From: Sinonovacula constricta
Taxonomy: Eukaryota; Mollusca; Bivalvia; Cardiida; Solecurtidae
DNA: 64,000 nucleotides
Direction of reading: 5' to 3'
NCBI GenBank assembly: GCA_007844125.1
Contig: CM017569.1
Span: 10,735,686-10,799,685 of the forward strand
Of the stretch, positions 57,912-64,000 are shown one piece after another. Position 1 is the stretch's first letter; each line of letters opens with the position of its first letter. The notes under the pieces were generated by a model. It searched no databases. It had not been told where the DNA came from and saw only the letters and a program-made list of their open reading frames with translations. A program made the position numbers and the translations under genes.

Positions 57912-58028
57912 TGGCAGAAAATAGTGTAGATCCTGATCAGACAGCTTGTAACAGGTAGCTGACTGATCTGGATCTACACTATTTACCAAAACCTGGTCAA
58001 TATATGGTTAGGAGTCTTAGGGTTAACA
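57912..58028 (+). mobile_element. Palindromic element copy, type A, clearest fold-back
   Basis: The left arm aaatagtgtagatcctgatc and agacagct faces the right arm agctgactgatctggatct and acactattt, separated by about nine bases. The tail is ctggtcaatatatggttagg and gggttaac. Confidence 0.85.
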
Positions 58029-58029
58029 A

Positions 58030-59390
58030 ATGCAGTGGGCTAGGGGTAACAGGTAACAGCTGTGTTGGCTTGGGGCTGGCAACAGCTGGGTAGGGCCCAT
58101 CTCTCAGGACTCATGGAGTAGAGAGTAGTCCGAGGTATAGTCCAACTGATGTGTGCAGCAGTGGAACATCTTGTTTCAGTTCTGGGTGGATTGACTTTCG
58201 CCATGTGGCTCAGTATAGGGGTGCATGTTCAGAATGTTGGGTACCATGTTCATACAAACCAGTGTTTGAAACCTTGTTGCAGACTGGATTTGCACATGCA
58301 TTCGGATTTTGAATGTGTTTGTTGATTTTGTCGGCTAGTCGTTATGAGAAATGCGAAAACAATAGTGGTAGTGTATTGACATTGAAAGTTTTCATGCAAA
58401 AATTAAGTCCATTAGTATTAACAAGGAACTAGGTTAGTAAGCATAGAGTGCAAGTTATAATTCACTGTTAAAATGAAGTAAGTTCAAATGAATTTGGTGC
58501 ATGTTGTCTGTATGTTGTACCATGTCATTCCAATTGAACTAAATTGTTTTTTTCAAATGTATTCATGCATTTTGAAAAGAAAAATAAGCAAAATATATGG
58601 AATTGCAATTATTCTGATGGATGACACAGATTGATTGTTTTTTGAAAATTTATATCATTTAAAAATTTATAATAATTTAGGAGTCATTATTTGATGATTT
58701 CATTGTTTTGTTTGTGTGCTTTCTTTGTAGTGATATGGCTTCTTCAGGCTGTATTTTAGGATCGCATGACCTTTTCAAGGTCACATGATCTTGTACATGT
58801 TATGTGACATAATATGTTTAGTAAAATTAGTCTTTTATTCCACAGTCTACCAGGACATAGAAACATTAAGTCATGTCTACAGCTCTTTCTTTCTTATGAC
58901 CCCTTATCTTTGATCTGTATCATATAGATGTTATTAGATGTATTTGTTTTGGAGAAAATTCTTTCAGGTGCTATTTGTTACACTTTCTGCATCCAAAGAA
59001 CAATTTTTTTATTGGAGTTATTCCATCCATTATAGACATACATGAATGCGGAAATAAAAAAACACCCCACCCTGATTGCCAGAAAACATTAAATGTTCCT
59101 ATGCGCCTGTGTGTTAAATGTCTGATTCGTATTATACAAATAATGCATAACTTGTACTATGTGTGGCTGTATCAGTGATGGTCAGATTAAATTGTGATGA
59201 TTAATTAAGTGATAATCAATGTCCATATGGCTGTGTACCAGTATAATACTCTATTAATCAATGGAACCTGGCAGCTGTACCACCAGTGATCATATGCTAC
59301 CATGATACCTCTCATACATGTCTCATTATGTAATAAAAGTGTATGGGTGGAGCCTATTGTAGAACATAATTTATTTAATATAAATGCATT
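58030..59390. other. AT-rich non-coding stretch
   Basis: A weak tRNA-like segment lies at 58203-58275 (atgtggctcagtataggggt). Nothing else was recognised. Confidence 0.35.
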
Positions 59391-59394
59391 TAAC

Positions 59395-59565
59395 ATGTGG
59401 GAGGAGCCTATATGTACTGGGTGGAACTGTAAATAATTATAATGTTACATATGGGAGGAGACTTGTATTTATTGGGTGGAACTGTAAATAATCCTAATGT
59501 AACATATGGGAGGAGCCTTATATATACTGGCTGGAACTGTACATAATAATAAGGTTACAATATGC
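59395..59565. repeat. Three-copy tandem repeat, 54/55-bp unit
   Basis: gggaggag at 59399, 59453 and 59508 is each followed by tactgggtggaactgtaaat-type sequence and a-tgt-acatat. It lies 190 bp before the exon at 59757. Confidence 0.8.
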
Positions 59566-59756
59566 ATAATGTCATAAGTGGTAGTTTATAGAGTTTATAT
59601 ATGACCTTAACCATTGGTAAACCTTAAATGTACAGAATAATGTATTCAATATGGATACTGCAAACAAAACTGTGAAAACTTCTTTAAAATTAAAATTAAT
59701 AAAGAATTAAATATCATGAAAACACTCTTCACATTTATGTTATTTTATCATTTCAG

Positions 59757-59916
59757 CCCGGGTACCCGCCGACGTTCAACACGGGACCGTCGCCATGGTG
59801 ATGTATCACCAGAACATCGGACGTTCCAGCCTCCTCTAGCAACTCAGCACATTCATCCTGCATCTCTACATCTGCCTCATCATCAGCAGCAATCAGTACT
59901 TTTGGATGTAGACCCT
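59757..59916 (+). CDS. RNF38: RNF38/RNF44-like, Arg-rich to His/Pro/Gln-rich exon
   Basis: Seen: acceptor atttcag ends at 59756 and donor CCT|gtaagt follows 59916. The first base completes the Ser codon left by the previous exon, and the exon ends in phase 0. The peptide starts SPGTRRRSTRDRRHGD, continues EHRTFQPPLATQHIHPASLH, and ends with a Gln-rich run and VLLDVDP. Known: RNF38 has an Arg-rich block followed by a RAFHPP...LHPA...PPQQ...VMVDIHDQ order; the RTFQPP, IHPA, QQQ and LLDVDP pieces line up with it in order. This region is predicted to be disordered linker between the basic N-terminus and the C-terminal RING. No enzymatic domain lies in this exon. Confidence 0.85.
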
Positions 59917-61051
59917 GTAAGTGGCCCTTTGCAAATCCTTGTTACTTTAAAGGTGTTTTCGCAAAAAGCATAAGGTCTTCCATCTTGTTATTAAGTCAAA
60001 TGTGCAGTGTATTAATGGTTCTACAAAGATATTTTTGCAGTTCATACTATCGCATAAAATAGCTAGAAGTTGCCAAATATTACCAGTCATATTTGTCATG
60101 AACATTATCACACCAGTGTCTCATGTTATTTCAAGAGTTTTGCACTTTATGTTGAAACTCCCTAATGATGGCAAGGCAGCAGTGGTAATGATCCAAACAA
60201 GAAAATACAACCGTGAAATTAAAATTTCATATTTCTAGTAAAAATCCTTTCTTAACATGTTTCTAGTTGTCAATAAAATTGTTTCAATGTGACTTTTATG
60301 GGTTCCTACAGTCAAGGATTTCGAGGAGAATAAAGGATTTTTAATGGTCAGATAAATTGTAACTCGAGATTAGACTCATTTTAAGCTCTGTTAATAGAAA
60401 ATCTTGGATTCAGTTTATAGGGTTTGTGGAATAGAGAGTACATATGTCTTATATCATGTTCATTTCTCACAATGCTTGAGTCACTAATATAAATACAATG
60501 TACAAGCAACTGATGACATTGACACCGGTATTATATAAATGTAATGAATGGGTCAGAAACTCTGCATAAAGACTATTTTATTTGAAACATGAAACAAAAC
60601 TGATTTTTAATGTTTTTTCTAGACAATATGTTCAATATAAATTAGAAGAGCACAACATATTTGTTTTGTTTGTCCCTATAGGATATTTATTCCAGCTCAC
60701 ATTAAAAAAGAGAGAAAAAAAAGAAATGTCTTTCATAGAATTTTTTCTGTATCAAATCTATAAGATGTTTACTGCAGGAAAATGTGAAAGAATCTACTAT
60801 GTTGGTATGCTGTATCAACACCATATATGGGCATATAAATTATACATTGTTTACCATTACATGTCTAACCTGATTGTAATTTTACTTGTGGTCATTTTTA
60901 TAACATGTTGCATCAAGCGTAGGTAAATATAAAGTATTAATGCCATCATTGAGTAGTCATGTAGATGGTCAACAGTTCAGCTTATGAACATGGAGCATAG
61001 ACCGTGCATTACCTGTACTGCTTAGTACACCTGTTTATACAAGACTGACCC

Positions 61052-61182
61052 CCCAACTCTTATCATGCTTATCACAAATTGACCAGATTTATGCAAATAG
61101 TGAAGATCTGGGAGCTGTATGACAAGCCTGCACTATTTGCTGCAGTCTCTCACAGTATGTTTAGTTACCTTTCCATGTGAGC
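61052..61182 (+). mobile_element. Palindromic element copy, type B
   Basis: It reads caactcttatcatgcttatc, gaccagatttatgcaaatag, gaagatctgggagctgtatg and cctgcactatttgctgcag. Confidence 0.65.
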
Positions 61183-61411
61183 ATATATAAAAACCTTAGA
61201 GTGTAGTCTGAGTGACACCACCAGCAGGTTATGGCTTCAACATAACATGTTTGTCATCCGAGGACCCCACCTTGGCTGGGCTCCAACTATCTGTATACTT
61301 GTACAGTGGGCCAGCTGTCTTTGTGAAAGTTGAAAGACACTATGTTAACCTGTTGCTTGCTACACTTGTTAATAACCAATACCAAGTCTTATTTTTGTTA
61401 ACTAGACAATG

Positions 61412-61532
61412 CTAGAGACTGCAGCAAACAGTGCAAATCGTTGTCAGACCTCCCATCAAGCACCAGACTGGTCTGGATCTACACTGTTTGCCTAAGCATG
61501 ATCAATCTATTTTAAGCAGAATAAGAGTTTAC
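61412..61532 (+). mobile_element. Palindromic element copy, type A
   Basis: It reads gactgcagcaaacagtgcaa, ccagactggtctggatctac, actgtttgcctaagcatgat and the tail taagcagaataagagttt. Confidence 0.75.
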
Positions 61533-62101
61533 TCCCCTTTAAGCTGTTCAAAGGCTCAACATGCAATTCTTGTTGGTTTCTATAAAAGGGGAAATTTCCT
61601 CATTATGTTCGGTGAAGTGTTCTTACAAAATTTGTAAGTTATTTGAGGAACATAAGAAAGAAACTTATAACTAACAGTGAATCGTGTTGCTGGTAGATTG
61701 CATTGTTATCATTCCTTTTATCTTACTTAATAAGGAATTACAGCCTATAATGAAAAGAAGAATTTTCTCCTGGCCTTGTTCTTTAATAAACATTTATAAA
61801 AGAAATGGCTAAATAAAAATCTTAATTAAGTTTTTATTTACAAATAGTATGGTATTGAACCAAGTTGAATTTATTTAAATGTTGACGTATCATATGGAAA
61901 CAGTGACTTACCCAAATGTGGATAAATTTGTGTATATTTTTGTGCTTTCAGTCATAATAAATAAATATGATCAGAATGAAACAGATAAAAATAATGATAT
62001 GGATGTTAATCATATTTATTATAATAAAATCAACAATTGTTACATAATGGCAAAATGCTTACAGTTATAAAAAATCAATTCATAGCTTGCTTATCGGAAA
62101 T

Positions 62102-62200
62102 TGACAGCAAATAGTGTAGGTGTAGATCAGTCGGCTTCACATGAAGATTTCTGATCAGGAAGTACACTCCTAGGAATTTTTCCTGTAATCTATTCATATT
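62102..62200 (+). mobile_element. Palindromic element copy, type A, diverged
   Basis: It reads tgacagcaaatagtgtaggt, gtagatcagtcggctt, then ctgatcaggaagtacactcc. It lies 98 bp before the exon at 62298. Confidence 0.6.
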
Positions 62201-62297
62201 TATTTATATTCAGTTAATCTTAAAATAAGAATTAAGTTTGAGTTAATAAGAAATGTAGATTAAGATGTAAGGATGTGACCCTTGTATGTATCCACAG

Positions 62298-62726
62298 GTG
62301 CAGGTTGCGGCACCAGTGACCATGGCCCCATACCCTATTCCGGTGTGCACTGGGCCCCATGCACAGGTTGGCACCACAGCCCATATGCCAGTGTGTGCCA
62401 ACACGGGTCAGCCCACATGGTCATTTCCTGCGTGCAGCGTCCAGATACCAACCTGCAGCATCCAGCACATTCCTGTCTGCAGCCTCCCACAGATCCCCAT
62501 GGCAACGCACCATCACCCAACGCTGCCCCAGATCTTCACCTCACCTCAGCAACAGCAGCAGCAGCAACACCCCCCACAAAACACCATACCAGCCCACCAT
62601 CAGCATCAGCCCAATCAGCAGCACCATCATCATCATCATAGTCACCGCTTGCATCATCAACAGCAACAACAGCAACATCATCAGCCGTCACATTTTCAAC
62701 ATCAGCAGACTCATCATTCACATCAG
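62298..62726 (+). CDS. RNF38: RNF38/RNF44-like, exon with Cys/Pro repeats and a His/Gln-rich tract
   Basis: Seen: acceptor tatccacag ends at 62297 and donor CATCAG|gtaggt follows 62726; the exon is 143 codons, phase 0 at both ends. The first half has regularly spaced Cys in Pro-containing repeats: PIPVCTG, MPVCAN, PACSVQ, PTCSIQ, IPVCSLPQIPM. The second half is dominated by Gln and His (runs of seven Gln, six His and six Gln), coded by mixed CAG/CAA and CAT/CAC codons. Known: RNF38 and RNF44 share a stretch of IPLCTGQHIPACS...LPVCSV-type repeats at this position, followed by a His/Pro-rich region. A second in-frame AG at 62302-62303 (gtgcag) could remove two codons. The His/Gln tract is likely length-variable between individuals. 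Confidence 0.9.
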
Positions 62727-62917
62727 GTAGGTTGAATTATTGATACTATTTTTCTACATTAATTAATCTTTTAACATTTATGAAATAAAGATAAAATATA
62801 TACTTTTTATTACTATTGTATTCAAATGTATTACTCTTATCAATTATGTCAACAGATAGTAGTAATATATATTCTATACTGATATATAATATGTACTGAT
62901 ATATAACCAATACTGAT

Positions 62918-63160
62918 AGATCGGGAGGTCGTGGGTTCCATCCCCGGCTGGGTCAAACCAAAGACTTAAAAGTTGGTAGTAGTGGCTTCCCTTCTAACGC
63001 TTGGGGCTAAGGGGACAGCATTACGCCTGACTCGTTGGTGTCAGTATAATGGACCGGCGAGGTTCAGTCCCTAGGCACCTCATAAGTGCCCCTGTGCTAT
63101 AATGATAGAAATGTCGCTGCAGCAGTATCAGCAAAAATGCCGGATAATCCCAATCCCAAT
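62918..63160 (+). mobile_element. SINE, family I, 5'-truncated
   Basis: It begins in the anticodon region (gatcgggaggtcgtgggttc), keeps agacttaaaagttggtagta, ctaaggggacagcat, gtgtcagtataatggaccgg and ends aatcccaatccc. Confidence 0.8.
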
Positions 63161-63189
63161 ACTGATAGTTTGTCAGCATAACTTATTGA

Positions 63190-63487
63190 TGACTTGACCA
63201 CACAATCGGTAGTGCGTCTGCTCCTAGTATGAGAGGCTTGGGTTCCAACTCAGGCCGTGACATACCAAAGTAAAAAAAATGGACGTGGTATAGCTCCCTT
63301 GCTAATGCTCAAGCAAATATAAGAATAGTTCCACAACTGGTGTCAGGATAATGTGACTGGGTGTGGTATCATGCCATATGTTCACTGCATGCTATTTACA
63401 TTGATGGCAGCACTATAGCTGCTTCAAGTGGACATTGTCTCCAGATAATTGAAACTGCTGTAAATGAAAAAGATAAACCCAACAACT
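63190..63487 (+). mobile_element. SINE, family II
   Basis: It reads acttgaccacacaatcggta, gtgcgtctgctcctag, gggttccaactcaggcc as B box, then gcaaatataagaatagttcc, catgccatatgttcactgc and acattgtctccagataattg. Confidence 0.75.
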
Positions 63488-63667
63488 TATTGACATCCAG
63501 ACTTTGGTGTGAAAACACTAAATGTTTTCAATATGTTATCGATATATATCATTTCGCAATTAGTGTTGATCACTGCCACATTTTTGTAAACAATATAGAA
63601 TGTCTATTTCTGTATTGTATTGTCACTAACACTTAAAAAAATAATAAGGTTTTGTTGTTTCTTGCAG

Positions 63668-63856
63668 ATATTAAACACTAATCTGTTTATGGCCTTGCAG
63701 CGTCGACGTGACGACGAGGTGTTACTGGAAAGGATGCGGCCGCATGCATCGTTCCTTCCCCCTCGAAGCCTCCACCCACACCCCGCCACACTTAACCCCT
63801 CACCACCCCTCATACTACAGGAGCCAGCTGTGCACCCTTCACCACAAGATATCTTT
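63668..63856 (+). CDS. RNF38: RNF38/RNF44-like, conserved LQR...DDEV linker exon (last exon in window)
   Basis: Seen: acceptor ttgtttcttgcag ends at 63667, and a second in-frame acceptor gccttgcag ends at 63700; donor TTT|gtaagt follows 63856. All options keep phase 0, so the exon is 63 or 52 codons. The peptide contains ALQRRRDDEVLLERMRP, then a Pro/His stretch with LHPHPATLNPSPPLIL, and ends HPSPQDIF. Known: RNF38 and RNF44 have a PLQR(I/L)(E/D)N(E/D)V(E/D)L block followed by PPSAHPPTLPPSAPL and a DPLHQE(V/L)SF segment, which this matches in order. Inference: because the LQR of the conserved block spans the inner splice site, the outer acceptor (63667) is the likelier constitutive one. The catalytic RING-H2 exons are beyond 64000, so the gene is partial here. 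Confidence 0.85.
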
Positions 63857-64000
63857 GTAAGTAACCACTGTAGAGTGAAACATAAGCCTCATTTAGCCTT
63901 AGCATACTACAATTCTTTAGCTCAATTTTCAAAGATAAAAACTAGTGGCATTACCCTCTGGGAAGCAGGGTCATCAACATTCCTGTTAAGGTCAATTTCT
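63857..64000 (+). other. Start of intron 6, cut by the window edge
   Basis: The sequence follows the donor gtaagt at 63857. No acceptor or coding sequence is seen before the window ends. Confidence 0.75.

Larger units (their letters stand above)
50740..59756 (+). other. Intron 3
   Basis: It is bounded by gtgaga at 50740 and atttcag ending at 59756 (phase 2). It contains the 97-bp array (51.9-52.9 kb), a pyrimidine-rich stretch (54.6-54.95 kb), the 57-bp array (55.7-56.9 kb), palindromic elements at 54.4, 57.7 and 57.9 kb, and a three-copy 54/55-bp repeat at 59.4 kb. Confidence 0.8.
59917..62297 (+). other. Intron 4
   Basis: It is bounded by gtaagt at 59917 and tatccacag ending at 62297, phase 0. 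It holds palindromic-element copies at 61.05, 61.41 and 62.10 kb. Apart from these I see only AT-rich sequence with short chance ORFs. Confidence 0.85.
62727..63667 (+). other. Intron 5
   Basis: It is bounded by gtaggt at 62727 and ttcttgcag ending at 63667, phase 0. About 570 of its 941 bases are two tRNA-derived SINEs in tandem (62.92-63.49 kb). Confidence 0.85.

Noticed and set aside
60582..60926. 114-codon ORF with a hydrophobic C-terminus
   Set aside because: The length is expected by chance in such AT-rich sequence; Lys/Ile/Tyr-rich composition reflects AT bias.

Overview
This is animal nuclear DNA: AT-rich (I judge about one third G+C), with very sparse coding sequence and introns packed with tRNA-derived SINEs, short inverted-repeat elements and minisatellites. 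The repeat types (about 150-bp units with 'actagaggcc...ttcaccaaacttggcc', several tRNA-headed SINEs, a very frequent short palindromic element) look like a bivalve mollusc. That placement is from memory of repeat style, not from a search.

The one gene I can support is the 5' part of an E3 ubiquitin ligase of the RNF38/RNF44 family on the + strand. Five coding exons can be read with canonical splice sites and a continuous frame: 44983-45114 (start codon, acidic N-terminus), 50549-50739 (basic KRRK patch, SGERSNTP motif), 59757-59916 (Arg-rich, then His/Pro/Gln-rich), 62298-62726 (Cys-containing repeats, then a His/Gln-rich tract) and 63668-63856 (conserved LQR...DDEV block). The RING-H2 domain lies beyond the right edge. 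A further spliced exon at 7349-7446 is probably an upstream (5' UTR or alternative N-terminal) exon of the same transcript, which makes intron 1 about 37.5 kb.

Region by region: 1-7.3 kb is upstream or intronic sequence with SINEs, a hAT-like remnant and a 32-bp array. 7.4-45 kb is the long intron 1, holding large arrays at 19.4-20.8 kb (46/47 bp), 27.7-28.4 kb (45 bp, inside a probable DNA transposon), 30.6-31.2 kb (44 bp) and 37.4-39.8 kb (48/39 bp). 45.1-50.5 kb is intron 2, almost filled by a 40-bp array and a 46/23-bp array. 50.7-59.8 kb is intron 3, with 97-bp and 57-bp arrays. 59.9-63.7 kb holds introns 4 and 5 with the last exons. Tandem arrays make up about 11 kb (roughly 18%) of the window, and many give long open reading frames only because their unit length is a multiple of three.

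The most interesting signal is a fold-back element whose arms read GCAAATAGTGTAGATCC and its reverse complement. I count about 27 copies or fragments. The 2.4-kb satellite at 37.4-39.8 kb begins with its left arm and ends with its right arm, so the satellite appears to have grown inside one copy. Two other copies (35.4 kb and 48.1 kb) show smaller internal expansions, which suggests a repeated route from palindromic element to satellite.
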